Assembly: GCF_025399795.1 (NCBI RefSeq)
Contig: NZ_JAODTZ010000007.1
Location: 1-64,000, forward strand
Direction of reading: 5' to 3'
Length of the DNA: 64,000 bases
DNA from: Streptomyces rhizosphaerihabitans
GTDB taxonomy: Bacteria > Actinomycetota > Actinomycetes > Streptomycetales > Streptomycetaceae
A program made the position numbers and the translations under genes. Under the pieces are notes generated by a model that did no database searches, had not been told where the DNA came from, and was given only the letters and a program-made list of their open reading frames with translations. This document shows, piece after piece, positions 41,153 to 50,939 of this stretch. Position 1 is the first letter of the stretch; each line of letters begins with the position of its first letter.

Positions 41153-42307
41153 ATGCGTACTTCCCCGGGCCTGCTGCTGCGCCGTGCGATCGTGGGCTGC
41201 TCCGCCCTCACCACCTTCTGGGCGCCCGGTGGCCCCGCGTCCGCGGAGGCGCCCGCCGACAGGGCGCCCGCCGCGGAGGCTCGGACGCCGGCGTTCACGC
41301 AGCGGTACCACACACTCCAGCACGGCGGAATCGTGCGGGCCGCGAACTCCTCGATCAGCTGCCGGAGTTCCGCGAAGACCGCCCTGCCCCGCGGCCCCGT
41401 GAGGACAGCCGGGATCACCCGCGCTCCGGCGCCCGCGTGCTCCGCGGCGCGCCGGGGCGGGCGGGCCGCGAACGGCGACTTCGACATGTTCTGCATCGAC
41501 GTCGACAACGACCCGAACACCTACAACTCCAGCCGCGCGGAGGTCCGTCTGCCCAAGGGCGCGCATGTCACGTACGCGCGGCTGTACTGGGGCGGCAACC
41601 TCCGTGTCGGCGAGCAGAAGCCGCCGAAGGACAACGGGCGGGTGCTGATCGCCGAGCCCGGCGGCGCGTACAAGGATCTGGTCGCGGACCGTGCGGTCGG
41701 ACACCGGGTGGCCCGCGGGGCCGACGCGTTCCAGGCCTCCGCCGACGTCACGAGGCTGGTGCGGGCGAGCGGTTCGGGGCTCTACACGGTGGCCCAGGTC
41801 AACATGGCGATGGGCCGGTCCGCCGCCGGGGCATGGGGCGGCTGGACGCTGATGGTGGCGTACGAGAAGAAGTCGGAGCCGCTCAGACATCTGGCGATGT
41901 GGGACGGCTTCGGGGTGCTCGGCCCGGGCGGGGAGCGCATGGTCCCGCTGGGCAGGCTGAACCTTCCCCGGAACGTGCGGGGCCGGGTGGGCCTGGTCGC
42001 GTACAACGGCGACCGCGGACGCAAGGGCGACTCGCTGTCCGTCTCGACGGGCCGCGGGGCGCCGACGGTGCTGGGCGACTCCGCCAACCCCCGGGACGAC
42101 GTGCTGAATTCGACCATCGGCGAGCCCGGACCCGGGGCCGTCAAGAGAGTGCCCGCGTACAAGAACACGCTCGGTTACGACTCGGACGTCCTCGAACTCG
42201 GCAAGGGGATCCGTCGCGGGGGTGACCAGTTGGCCTTCCGGATCGTTTCGCAGCGGGACGCGGCCTGGGTCGGAGCACTGTTCGCCGCCGTCGACGCGAA
42301 GCAGTGA
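41153..42307 (+). CDS. Secreted DUF3344-like protein
   Basis: 384 residues from MRTSPGLLLRRAIVGCSALTT with a signal peptide ending near PASAEA. The core (about 100-380) has the beta-sandwich pattern of DUF3344 proteins: FCIDVDNDPNTYNSSRAEVRLPKGAHVTYARLYWGGNL, FQASADVTRLV, GAWGGWTLMVAYE, LGYDSDVLEL, AFRIVSQRDAAWVGALFAAV. GAAAGGG upstream. Extracellular, role unknown; immediately precedes the exopolysaccharide operon. Confidence 0.8.
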   Translation: MRTSPGLLLRRAIVGCSALTTFWAPGGPASAEAPADRAPAAEARTPAFTQRYHTLQHGGIVRAANSSISCRSSAKTALPRGPVRTAGITRAPAPACSAARRGGRAANGDFDMFCIDVDNDPNTYNSSRAEVRLPKGAHVTYARLYWGGNLRVGEQKPPKDNGRVLIAEPGGAYKDLVADRAVGHRVARGADAFQASADVTRLVRASGSGLYTVAQVNMAMGRSAAGAWGGWTLMVAYEKKSEPLRHLAMWDGFGVLGPGGERMVPLGRLNLPRNVRGRVGLVAYNGDRGRKGDSLSVSTGRGAPTVLGDSANPRDDVLNSTIGEPGPGAVKRVPAYKNTLGYDSDVLELGKGIRRGGDQLAFRIVSQRDAAWVGALFAAVDAKQ

Positions 42308-42347
42308 CGCGCGCCCCGGCGTGCCGCCCGTGAGCAAGGAACCGCGC

Positions 42348-43547
42348 ATGCATCTGCCAACAGACCCTCCGCCGCAGGTCCTTCATGTCACGCAGCCGAT
42401 CGACGGCGGCGTCGCCCGGGTGGTCACCGACCTCGTCAGGGCACAGCTCGCCGCCGGAACACGGGTGACTCTCGCCTGCCCGGACGGCAACGGCTTCGCC
42501 CGGGAGGTACGGGCGCTCGGCGCGGACGTACGGCCCTGGCACGCGACGCGTGCGCCGGGGCCGCAGCTGGCTCAGGAGGTGCGGCGGCTCGGCCGTGTCC
42601 TGGCGCGGGTGCGGCCCGATGTGGTGCACGCGCACAGCGCCAAGGCGGGGCTCGCGGCCCGGCTCGCGCTGCGCGGACGGGTGCCGACGGTGTTCCAGCC
42701 GCACGCCTGGTCGTTCGAGGCCGTCGACGGTGCCGCCGCGGCGCTCGCGCTGCGGTGGGAGCGGTGGGGGGCGCGTTGGGCGTCCCGAGTGGTGTGCGTG
42801 AGCGAGGCGGAGCGCGCGACCGGCGTACGCGCCGGAGTGCGCGCTCCCTGGCGAGTGATCCCCAACGGCGTCGACCCGGAGCGTTTCCACCCCGCGTCCG
42901 TGGACACCGTACGGGCCGGCATTCCGCTGCTCGCGGGGGTCGGCCCGGCGGCACCGCTGGTGGTGTGCGTGGGACGGCTGTGCCGGCAGAAGGGGCAGGA
43001 CATCCTGCTGGAGGCGTGGCCCTCGGTGCTGCGACGGGTGCCCACGGCCCGGCTCGTGCTCGTCGGGGACGGTCCGGACGCCACGCGGCTGCGCGCCGGG
43101 GCACCGCGTGACGTGCTGTTCGCCGGCGCCGCCGCCGACGCGGTGCCCTGGTACCAGGCCGCCGATCTGGTGGTGCTGCCGTCCCGCTGGGAGGGCATGG
43201 CGCTGGCTCCGCTGGAGGCGATGGCCTGCGGGCGTCCGGTCGTCATGACGGACGTGGACGGCGCCCGCGAGAGCCTGCCGCCAGGGCATGACTCCCGCTG
43301 CCTGGTGCCCTCGCCGGAGCCCGAACCGCTGGCCGAGGCGATCGGCGCACTGCTGTCCGATCCGCTGCTGCGCGAATCGCTCGGTCACCAGGGACGCCGC
43401 CACGTACTGACCACGCACGACGTGCGCCTCACGGCCGACGCGGTCGCGGGGGTGTACCGCGAACTGCTGGTCGGCCGACAGCCGCAGCACGCTGGGAGCG
43501 TCATGTGCGCGGACCACACCGAGTGCAGGGAGTCCATCCACTCGTGA
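42348..43547 (+). CDS. GT4 glycosyltransferase
   Basis: 399 residues from ATG 42348 (AAGGA 7 bp upstream). GT-B fold: N-terminal VLHVTQPIDGGVARVVTDLV and HSAKAGLAARL; C-terminal CVGRLCRQKGQDILLEAW, LVLVGDGPD, and the donor-binding EX7E region SRWEGMALAPLEAMACGRPVV. Transfers a sugar from an NDP or similar donor to the growing lipid-linked unit of the exopolysaccharide. First gene of the operon; stop overlaps the next start (GTGA). Wall or capsule polysaccharide rather than antibiotic sugar, given neighbours. Confidence 0.9.
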   Translation: MHLPTDPPPQVLHVTQPIDGGVARVVTDLVRAQLAAGTRVTLACPDGNGFAREVRALGADVRPWHATRAPGPQLAQEVRRLGRVLARVRPDVVHAHSAKAGLAARLALRGRVPTVFQPHAWSFEAVDGAAAALALRWERWGARWASRVVCVSEAERATGVRAGVRAPWRVIPNGVDPERFHPASVDTVRAGIPLLAGVGPAAPLVVCVGRLCRQKGQDILLEAWPSVLRRVPTARLVLVGDGPDATRLRAGAPRDVLFAGAAADAVPWYQAADLVVLPSRWEGMALAPLEAMACGRPVVMTDVDGARESLPPGHDSRCLVPSPEPEPLAEAIGALLSDPLLRESLGHQGRRHVLTTHDVRLTADAVAGVYRELLVGRQPQHAGSVMCADHTECRESIHS

Positions 43548-44980
43548 CTGCGGAAAGCACCGTTCCCTCCCCCGGCGGACAGCCCCGGGAGTACGGATTC
43601 TCGCCCGTCTCGGTCATGCCTTCGCGCGAGGCCGGCGGCGGTTTCAGGTTCCCGGCCGGTCCGCGGACCGCGCCCCGGAGCGCCTCCTGGCTGCCGCTGG
43701 CCGCCATGGACGCCGTCGCGGCGCTGGCGGCCGGGCAGACGCTCACGGAGATCCAGCGGCACCCGCTGTTCGTCGTCGCACTGCTGCTCGGAGTGGTCGC
43801 TCTGAACGCGCGGGCGTCACTGTACCGGCCGGCTCCGCTGCCCGCCCTGCTCGACGAACTGCCCGCCGTCTGCGCGCGGATCGCGGTCACCTGGTGCACG
43901 CTGGCCGCCGTGCTCGCCGCGTTCGCCCCGGACGGCGCGCTGTCGGCACAGACACTGGCCCTGGGGTGCGCCACGCAGTCGGCGATCAGCTGCGCGGGCC
44001 GCGGCACGGTGCACTGGCGGCGGCGCCGGGCCCTCGTGCAGCGCCCCGGCGCCGCCCTGGTGATCGGTCCCGTGGGAACGGCGCAGCGGGTGGCCGCGGC
44101 CTTCCTGCGTCATCCGAACTGCGGGGTACGGCCGGTCGGTGTCGTCTCCGGCCAGTCGGCCGGCATCGACGGGCTGCCGGTCCTCGCCACCGGCGAGGAA
44201 GTGCAGCGGGCGCTCATCCAGAACAGTGTGCGGGCTGTGCTCGTGGTGGAACCCTCGAGCGAACGCGGGCCGATGCTGCGGGCGTTGGCCCTCGCGGGCT
44301 GCGAGCTGTGGGAGGTCGACCCGGACTCCTCGTCGTACGACCGGGAGGGCCGGCACACGCTGGCCGGGTTCGCCTGTCGCCGCCTGTCGATCGGCCGCGG
44401 GCGCACCGCCTTCGGCAAGCGGCTCCTCGACGTCGCCGTCTCCGGCACGCTGTTGCTGCTGGTCAGTCCGCTGCTGCTGATGTGCGCGGTCGTCCTGCGG
44501 CTGACCGACGGGCCCGGTGTGGTGTTCCGGCAGGAGCGCATCGGCAAGGACGGACGGCCGTTCACGCTGCTGAAGTTCCGCACCCACCGGCCGGTCGACG
44601 CGCACGAGGCGGCGACCCGCTGGAGTGTGGCGGGCGAACAGGAGATGAGCCGCTTCTGCCACTTCCTGAGACGCACCTCGCTCGATGAACTGCTCCAGCT
44701 CCTGAACGTCCTCTGGGGCGACATGAGCATGGTCGGACCGCGCCCCGAACGGCCGTACTTCGTGGCCAAGTTCAGCCAGACCTACCCGGGCTACGCGGCC
44801 CGTCACCGGATGCAGACCGGAATCACCGGGCTCGCCCAGGTGCACGGGCTGCGCGGCGACACCTCGATCGAGGACCGTTGCCGGTTCGACAACGCGTACA
44901 TCGACAACTGGTCGCTGTGGCAGGACATCTGCATCCTGCTGCGCACGGCCGTCGCGCTCGTGCGCCCGACGGGGAGCTGA
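43544..44980 (+). CDS. Initiating polyprenyl-phosphate sugar-phosphotransferase
   Basis: 478 residues. The N-terminal half has membrane segments and a degenerate Rossmann-like region (GAALVIGPVGTAQRVAAAFL). The C-terminal bacterial sugar transferase domain (about 300-478) shows the membrane helix VSGTLLLLVSPLLLMCAVVL, VVFRQERIGKDGRPFTLLKFRT, LRRTSLDELLQLLNVLWGDMSMVGPRP and GITGLAQVHGLRG. It moves sugar-1-phosphate to undecaprenyl phosphate, the first step of Wzx/Wzy-type synthesis. Start GTG overlaps the previous stop. Confidence 0.92.
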   Translation: MTAESTVPSPGGQPREYGFSPVSVMPSREAGGGFRFPAGPRTAPRSASWLPLAAMDAVAALAAGQTLTEIQRHPLFVVALLLGVVALNARASLYRPAPLPALLDELPAVCARIAVTWCTLAAVLAAFAPDGALSAQTLALGCATQSAISCAGRGTVHWRRRRALVQRPGAALVIGPVGTAQRVAAAFLRHPNCGVRPVGVVSGQSAGIDGLPVLATGEEVQRALIQNSVRAVLVVEPSSERGPMLRALALAGCELWEVDPDSSSYDREGRHTLAGFACRRLSIGRGRTAFGKRLLDVAVSGTLLLLVSPLLLMCAVVLRLTDGPGVVFRQERIGKDGRPFTLLKFRTHRPVDAHEAATRWSVAGEQEMSRFCHFLRRTSLDELLQLLNVLWGDMSMVGPRPERPYFVAKFSQTYPGYAARHRMQTGITGLAQVHGLRGDTSIEDRCRFDNAYIDNWSLWQDICILLRTAVALVRPTGS

Positions 44981-44984
44981 ACCG

Positions 44985-46397
44985 ATGAGCCACGCCCTGC
45001 CCGTCACCCCCCTGGACACCGTGACCGCCGCCCTCCGGCGCGCGCTGCCGGTGCTGCCCGTCGTCGCCGTGATCGCGCTGCTCGGGCTGCCGCCCTCACC
45101 GAGCGCCGAGGGCGGCGCGACCATCGCGGACGCCATGTCCGGTCTCGTGGTGCTCTGCTGCGCGATCCATCTCGTACGGGCCCGGCGGCGCCCCCTGTCC
45201 GCGACCGCCGCCCTGGTCCTCGGGCTCCCGGTGGTCGGCATCGCGGTCTCGGCGGCCGGGGCGGCGGACCCGGGGGCCGGGATCACCGGCCTCACCCGCT
45301 ATCTGCAGATCTTCGTTCTGGTACCGGCCGCGGTCCTGCTGCTCGTGCGCGACCGGCGCGATCTGCGGCTGCTGGCCTGGTCGTTCGTGGCTCTGGCGCT
45401 GTGGCAGGGGGCGGTCGGGGTGCGGCAGTACGTCACCGGGACCGGCGCCTCGTACCAGGGCGAGAGCGTCCGGGCGGTCGGCACCTTCGGGCCGGCCGAT
45501 GTGATGGGCATGGCGACGGTGGTCGCGTTCGGGCTGGTGTGCGCGGTGGCACTGGCCCTGGGGACGGGTGAGGCGCGGCAGCGCTCCGTCGCCACGCTGT
45601 GCGCGCTGGCCCTGCTGCCGCCGCTCGCGCTGTCGTTCAGCCGGGGCGCGTGGATCGCGACGGCCGTGGCCTGCGGCGCGCAGCTGGTGCTGGCGGGGAT
45701 GCGGCGCGCGGTGAAGGTGGGCGCGGCGGTGGCCGCCGCCGGGATGATCCTCGTGGGCGGGCTGGGTGTCGGCACCGCGATGCTCCAGGATCGCGTCGCC
45801 AGCATCACGCAGGTCACCGACGCACCGGACCAGTCAGTGACCGACCGGTACACGATGTGGGCGGCGGCCACCGACATGTGGCGCGAACACCCGCTGACTG
45901 GCGTCGGGCTGAAGGGCTTCCCGGACAACCGGGACGGTCATGCCTCGCTCGCACTCTCCTCGGGCAGCGACATCGCGGGCGCGGGCGCCGCCTTTCAAAA
46001 GCAGCCGCTGCTCTCGCCGCACAACATGTATCTCCTCGTCCTCGGCGAACAGGGCCTGATCGGGCTGCTCGCCCTCGCGGGCAGCTGGCTCGCGCTCCTG
46101 GTGTGCGCGCTGCGCGGCCTCGTCCGCGTCCGCCGCACGCCACAGGACGCCGCAGGGCCCAACCTCGCCACGGGCCGTACCCCGCCCGGCACGGACTGCG
46201 CGCTCGTCGCGTGCGGGCTGATCGTCTGGCAGCTGGTCGACTTCGTGTACGCGGACATCGGCGGCCCCTCCACGGTCCTGACGGCCGTCGTCTTCGGTGT
46301 CATCGGCTGGTGGGCGCTGATGGATCCGTCGGCACCGGCGGTCGCCGACACGACGGCACCGGCCGCCTCCGTACCGGAAGAGGCCGCGGCGCGATGA
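44985..46397 (+). CDS. O-antigen ligase/Wzy-type polymerase
   Basis: 470 residues with about 10-12 membrane segments. The conserved loop of the Wzy_C/O-antigen ligase family is visible: FSRGAWIATAVA, then MWREHPLTGVGLKGFPDN and a long outer loop up to SPHNMYLLVLGEQGLIGLL. Polymerises repeat units on the outer face. Starts 4 bp after the phosphotransferase stop; overlaps the flippase start by ATGA. Confidence 0.87.
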   Translation: MSHALPVTPLDTVTAALRRALPVLPVVAVIALLGLPPSPSAEGGATIADAMSGLVVLCCAIHLVRARRRPLSATAALVLGLPVVGIAVSAAGAADPGAGITGLTRYLQIFVLVPAAVLLLVRDRRDLRLLAWSFVALALWQGAVGVRQYVTGTGASYQGESVRAVGTFGPADVMGMATVVAFGLVCAVALALGTGEARQRSVATLCALALLPPLALSFSRGAWIATAVACGAQLVLAGMRRAVKVGAAVAAAGMILVGGLGVGTAMLQDRVASITQVTDAPDQSVTDRYTMWAAATDMWREHPLTGVGLKGFPDNRDGHASLALSSGSDIAGAGAAFQKQPLLSPHNMYLLVLGEQGLIGLLALAGSWLALLVCALRGLVRVRRTPQDAAGPNLATGRTPPGTDCALVACGLIVWQLVDFVYADIGGPSTVLTAVVFGVIGWWALMDPSAPAVADTTAPAASVPEEAAAR

Positions 46398-48409
46398 CGA
46401 CGACGCCGCCCAGGGCGGGGGAAGACCCGGAAACCGGCACGGGCTTCGGGACGGGCGGAGGGGCGGACACGGGTGGGGGGACCGGCACGGGTTTCGGGAC
46501 GGGAAGAGGGGCGGACACGGGTGTGGGGACGGGCTTGGGGGGCGCTGGGATGAACACGGGCACGGGGGCGGACATGGGCACGGGGGCGGACATGGGGGCA
46601 GTGACCGGCACCGGCATCAGCACCGGGACCGGCCCGGGGACGGGTACCGGCTTCGAGTCCGCTGTCCGGTTGCCCTCCGCCCGTGCCTCGGGCCGCACCT
46701 CCGGCTCTCCGACCGGCTCCCCGATCCACTCCCCGACCGGCTCTCCGGTCAGCTCCCCGATCCACTCCCCCACAGATTCCCCTCTCCCTCCGTCCGCGCC
46801 CGTCGCCGCGGTGCCCTCCGAGTCCCGTGAGAAAGCGGGTGCGGGCCGGCCCCAGCCGGCTTCCAACCGGTTTCTCGCCAAGGCCGCCCTCGTCACCATC
46901 GCCCTCTCGATCGCCGGTGCCGTGCTGGGTCTCGGCCGGGATCAGGCGCTGGCGCATCTGTTCGGGGCCGGGTCGGACACGGACGCGTTTCTCGTCGCGT
47001 GGACGCTGCCTGAGTTCGCGGCGACGCTGCTGATCGAGGACGGGCTGGCCTTCGTGCTGATCCCGGCGTTCAGCATGGCCGTGACACGGCGCGCACAGGG
47101 AGCAGCCGGTGATCCCGTACGAGCGCTGGTCGCCGCCACGCTGCCCCGGCTGGCGCTCGCCTTCGCGGCCGTCGGGGCGCTGCTGATCGCGGGGGCACCG
47201 TACCTGGTCGAGGCACTCGCGCCCGGCCTGCCCGATCCCCGGCTCGCGGTGGACTGCACCCGGCTGACCGCGACCTGTGTGTTCTCCTTCGGGCTCGCCG
47301 GGTACTGCAGCGCGGCCCTGCGGGCGCACCGGCGCTTCGTGGCGCCGGCGGCGATCTACGTGGCGTACAACGCCGGGATCATCGCGGCGATGTTCGTCCT
47401 CGGCGCCCGCTGGGGTGTGCGGTCGGCGGCTCTCGGTGTCGCGGTCGGCGGCGCGCTCATGGTGGTGGCGCAGGGACCCTCGTTGTGGGGGCAGCTGCGG
47501 CGCGGGGAGACGGCGGGCGAGGCGCCGGCCGGTGAGCCGGCCCGACCGATGGATCTGACCCTCATCGGCACGGTCCTGCTCTTCGCGCTGTGCCGGCAGT
47601 CCCAGGTCCTCGTCGAACGCTTCCTGGCCTCGTCGCTGCCCGCCGGGGCCATCTCGCATCTGAACTACGCCCAGAAGGTGGCGCAGATGCCGATGGTGCT
47701 CTCGTTGATGCTGTGCACGGTCACCTTCCCGGTGGTCGCGCAGGCCATCGCCGAGGGCGACACCGAGCGGGCCCGCAACCGGGTGGAGCGTGATCTGACG
47801 CTCATCTCGTGCACGGTGCTCCTCGGCACGGCGGCGGTCGTCGCGTGCGCCCCGCAGATCATCCAACTGCTGTTCCAGCGAGGCGCGTTCACCGCCCAGG
47901 ACACGGCGGCGACGGCGGCGGTCATGCGTGTGTACGCCCTCGGGCTGCTGGGCCACACCCTGGTCGGCGCGCTCATCCGCTCGTACTTCTCCTCGGGGCG
48001 GCCCACCTGGTACCCGCTGTTCGCGATGACCGCCGGGATCGTCGCGACCTGCTGGATCGGCGTGCTGGCCGTCGGTCGCTGGGGGGTGTGCGGGATCGCC
48101 GCCGCCAACGCGACCGGCATCACCCTCAGCGCCCTGCTCCTGCTGTACGGCATGGGGCCGCGCAGTGTGCCGATCCGCACCCGCAAGGTGGTGACCGAGA
48201 TCGGCAAACCGCTGCGGGCCGCGCTGGTCGCCGCGGCGGCCGGTGACCTGTGCGCGAGCCGCGCCGACTCCCCGCTGCTCGGACTCGTCGGCGGCGGCAC
48301 GGTCGTGACCGTCGTCTTCGTCCTGCTGGCCTGGGTCTTCCGGGTCGAGGGATTCGCATCCGCACTCCGTTCCGTCAAACGAAGGGTTCCGTATGCCCGT
48401 TTCCGCTGA
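46394..48409 (+). CDS. MurJ/MviN-type lipid flippase with long N-terminal tail
   Basis: 671 residues. The first 150 are low complexity: Gly-Thr runs (GTGFGTGGGADTGGG) and a Ser-Pro repeat (SPTGSPIHSP). The membrane part (about 155-640, roughly 14 helices) has the MurJ/Wzx pattern: LSIAGAVLGLGRDQALAHLFG, TDAFLVAWTLPEFAATLLIEDGLAFVLIP, LNYAQKVAQMPMVL, LLFQRGAFTAQDTAATAAVM. In this operon it most likely flips the repeat unit rather than lipid II. Start by ATGA overlap with the polymerase gene. Confidence 0.88.
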   Translation: MTTTPPRAGEDPETGTGFGTGGGADTGGGTGTGFGTGRGADTGVGTGLGGAGMNTGTGADMGTGADMGAVTGTGISTGTGPGTGTGFESAVRLPSARASGRTSGSPTGSPIHSPTGSPVSSPIHSPTDSPLPPSAPVAAVPSESREKAGAGRPQPASNRFLAKAALVTIALSIAGAVLGLGRDQALAHLFGAGSDTDAFLVAWTLPEFAATLLIEDGLAFVLIPAFSMAVTRRAQGAAGDPVRALVAATLPRLALAFAAVGALLIAGAPYLVEALAPGLPDPRLAVDCTRLTATCVFSFGLAGYCSAALRAHRRFVAPAAIYVAYNAGIIAAMFVLGARWGVRSAALGVAVGGALMVVAQGPSLWGQLRRGETAGEAPAGEPARPMDLTLIGTVLLFALCRQSQVLVERFLASSLPAGAISHLNYAQKVAQMPMVLSLMLCTVTFPVVAQAIAEGDTERARNRVERDLTLISCTVLLGTAAVVACAPQIIQLLFQRGAFTAQDTAATAAVMRVYALGLLGHTLVGALIRSYFSSGRPTWYPLFAMTAGIVATCWIGVLAVGRWGVCGIAAANATGITLSALLLLYGMGPRSVPIRTRKVVTEIGKPLRAALVAAAAGDLCASRADSPLLGLVGGGTVVTVVFVLLAWVFRVEGFASALRSVKRRVPYARFR

Positions 48410-49157
48410 CAGCAGCAGACGTACCGGCACGAGCTCCCTCGACGCACCGCCCTGGGTGGCGATGTACCACTCCGTCGGGGACTGTTCCGAGGACCCGTAC
48501 CGCATCACGGTCTCCCCGGACCGGCTCGACCAGCAGCTGGGCTGGCTGCGTCGGCGTGGTCTGCGCGGGGTGCGCATGACGGACCTGCTCGCGGCGCGCG
48601 CCCGCGGCCAGGGGCGCGATCTGGTGGGCCTCACCTTCGACGACGGGTACGCCGACTTCGTCGGGACCGCTCTCCCTCTCCTGCAGCGCCACGGCTTCGG
48701 CGCCACCCTCTTCGTCCTGCCCGGGCGACTCGGCGGCGACAACGCCTGGGATCCGCTGGGTCCCCGCAAGCCGCTGCTGAGCAAGCAGGGCATCCGGCTC
48801 GCCGCCGCCTCCGAGGGCATGGAGGTCGGTTCGCACGGACTCACCCATGTCGATCTGACGAAGGCCGACGACGCCGTGCTGCATGCCGAGGTCGCGGACA
48901 GCAGAGCGGTGCTCTCGGAGTTGATCGGCGCTCCCGTCGGCGGCTTCTGCTACCCGTACGGGACCGTCGACCGCCGGGTCGTCGACGCCGTCCGCCAGGC
49001 CGGATACAGCTACGGCTGCGCGATCGACCCCGGCCCGCTGACCGGCACCTACGCCCTTCCCCGCGTGCACATCGGCGAGAACGACACCTTCGTACGCCTG
49101 TTCCTGAAGCACAGGCTGCACCGCCTGCGCCGACGCCCGGTCGAGGCGGGCCGATGA
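48393..49157 (+). CDS. Polysaccharide deacetylase (NodB fold)
   Basis: 254 residues. NodB homology: TFDDGYADF (metal-binding Asp pair) at about 76-84 and SHGLTHVDL with the two histidines at about 148-156; later CYPYGTVDRRVV. Removes acetyl groups from N-acetylated sugars. No signal peptide, so action on lipid-linked precursors inside or an atypical export is implied. Start overlaps the flippase end by 17 bp; its own stop overlaps the next GT by ATGA. Confidence 0.88.
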   Translation: MPVSADSSRRTGTSSLDAPPWVAMYHSVGDCSEDPYRITVSPDRLDQQLGWLRRRGLRGVRMTDLLAARARGQGRDLVGLTFDDGYADFVGTALPLLQRHGFGATLFVLPGRLGGDNAWDPLGPRKPLLSKQGIRLAAASEGMEVGSHGLTHVDLTKADDAVLHAEVADSRAVLSELIGAPVGGFCYPYGTVDRRVVDAVRQAGYSYGCAIDPGPLTGTYALPRVHIGENDTFVRLFLKHRLHRLRRRPVEAGR

Positions 49158-50266
49158 AGGCGCTGCACATCATCACCGGTCTCGGCGTCGGCGGCGCCGA
49201 GCAGCAACTGCGGCTGCTGCTACGGCATCTGCCCGTCGAATGCGACGTCGTCACGCTCACCAACCCGGGCGCGGTCGCCGACGGGCTCACCGAGGACGGT
49301 GTGCGCGTCATCCATCTCGGCATGACCGGCAACCGCGACCTCGGCGCGCTCCCCCGCCTGGTGAAGGTGATCCGCGCGGGCCGCTACGACCTCGTGCACA
49401 CCCACCTCTACCGGGCCTGCGTGTACGGACGGCTCGCCGCCCGGCTTGCCGGGGTGAAGGCCGTCGTGGCCACCGAGCACTCGCTCGGCGACTCGCAGAT
49501 GGAGGGACGGCGGCTCAGCCCGGGCGTACGCGCCCTGTATCTGGCCAGTGAGCGGCTCGGCCGCTCCACCGTCGCCGTCTCGCCCACGGTCGCCGAACGG
49601 CTGCGCCGCTGGGGCGTGCCCGGACCGCGCATCGAGATCGTGCCGAACGGCGTCGACCTCGCCCGCTTCCACTTCGACCCGGTGCTGCGCGAACGCACCC
49701 GCCGCCGGCTCGGGCTGCCGGAGGGCGCGTACGTGATCGGCGGCGTCGGCCGGCTCGCGGCGGGCAAACGGTTCGACGTCCTGATCCGCGCACTGGCCGA
49801 ACTGCCCGGCGACTGCTGGCTGTTGCTGGTCGGCGGGGGCACGGAGGAGAGCGTGCTGCGGCGAGCCGCGCACGACGCCGGGGTCGCGGACCGGGTCCTG
49901 TTCACCGGCGAGCGCCCCACCGGCGGCCTTCCCGGCGCCGATCTGCCGTCGCTGATAGGTGCCATGGACGTCCTCGCCTCGCCCAGCCCCGAGGAGTCGT
50001 TCGGGCTGGCCGTCGTGGAGGCGCTCGCGGCCGGACTGCCGGTGCTGTACGTCTCCTGCCCGGCCGTCGAGGACCTGCCGCCCGAGGCGGCCCGCGGTGC
50101 CGTCCGGGTCCGGGGCGGCGCGGACTCCTTCGCCCGCGCCCTGACCGGCGTCCGAGCGGAGGGTCCCGCCCCTCGCTCGGCCGCGGAGGCGGCCCACCAC
50201 TACTGCATCACCCGCAGCGCCGCACAACTCATGGACGTGTACGCGGCCGCTGTCTCGCGCACCTGA
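49154..50266 (+). CDS. GT4 glycosyltransferase
   Basis: 370 residues: MKALHIITGLGVGGAEQQL, a typical GT4 glycine-rich start; HTHLYRACVYGRLAARLAG; then VGRLAAGKRFDVLIRALAEL, LLVGGGTEE and the EX7E region SPSPEESFGLAVVEALAAGLPVL. Second glycosyltransferase of the exopolysaccharide operon, overlapping the deacetylase by 4 bp. Confidence 0.9.
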   Translation: MKALHIITGLGVGGAEQQLRLLLRHLPVECDVVTLTNPGAVADGLTEDGVRVIHLGMTGNRDLGALPRLVKVIRAGRYDLVHTHLYRACVYGRLAARLAGVKAVVATEHSLGDSQMEGRRLSPGVRALYLASERLGRSTVAVSPTVAERLRRWGVPGPRIEIVPNGVDLARFHFDPVLRERTRRRLGLPEGAYVIGGVGRLAAGKRFDVLIRALAELPGDCWLLLVGGGTEESVLRRAAHDAGVADRVLFTGERPTGGLPGADLPSLIGAMDVLASPSPEESFGLAVVEALAAGLPVLYVSCPAVEDLPPEAARGAVRVRGGADSFARALTGVRAEGPAPRSAAEAAHHYCITRSAAQLMDVYAAAVSRT

Positions 50267-50282
50267 CTGGAGTGAGTTCCAC

Positions 50283-50939
50283 ATGTCCGAAAACCTCACC
50301 AGGGGCCACCGCTCCTCGGGTTCGCCCCTTTCCCGGGCGAGGACCATGCCGCAGTGGTCGCTGCTCGTCGCCGGAGCCGTGCTCGGCGGCGCGCTCGGCG
50401 GCGCGTACGGCGTGGTGAAGACCCCGACCTACACGGCCACGAGCTATGTCATCGCCGTACCGACGGAGAAGGGCGATCCGTCGGCCGCGCTCGGCTTCGC
50501 CCAGGCGTACGGCCGGGTCGCCACGCAGCTCGCGGTGCTCGGGGACGCGCAGGTGTGGGCCGGTGTGCCGGTGAAGACCCTGGAGGCGAGCGTGCGGACG
50601 GCGACCTCCCCGGACGCTCCGATGGTCGCCGTCTCGGCGACCTCCTCGCGGCCGGACCGGGCCGCCGACATGGCCAACGCCGTCACCCGCTCACTGACCC
50701 AGCACGCCAACGCGAGCCAGAAGAGCACCCACGTCGAACTCCTGTCGTTCTCCCGCGCGGTGAAGCCGACCTCGGCGTCCTCGGCGTCCCCGACGGTGAC
50801 AGGTCTGGTCGGCGCGAGCGCGGGCGGGCTGATCGGCGGACTCGTGCTGCTGGTCCGTCCCCGGCGGTCCGGCGAACCCGCCCGTCCGGCCTCGGTGCCG
50901 GGCCCGGCCACTGCCGTCGATGTGCACGGCCAGCTGTGA
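50283..50939 (+). CDS. Wzz-like chain-length/export membrane protein
   Basis: 218 residues. Two membrane segments (about 25-45, LLVAGAVLGGALGGAYGVV, and about 172-190, GLVGASAGGLIGGLVLLV) with an outer loop containing TYTATSYVIAVPTEKGD and VAVSATSSRPDRAADMANAV, as in Wzz/capsule co-polymerase domains. No kinase domain follows. Sets chain length of the polysaccharide. Stop overlaps the GNAT gene by GTGA. Confidence 0.8.
   Translation: MSENLTRGHRSSGSPLSRARTMPQWSLLVAGAVLGGALGGAYGVVKTPTYTATSYVIAVPTEKGDPSAALGFAQAYGRVATQLAVLGDAQVWAGVPVKTLEASVRTATSPDAPMVAVSATSSRPDRAADMANAVTRSLTQHANASQKSTHVELLSFSRAVKPTSASSASPTVTGLVGASAGGLIGGLVLLVRPRRSGEPARPASVPGPATAVDVHGQL

Noticed and set aside
45995..48844. A 949-codon minus-strand open frame across the flippase and deacetylase genes
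   Set aside because: Antisense shadow; Arg/His/Gln/Pro-rich composition without motifs, and the plus strand has overlapping genes with conserved signatures.
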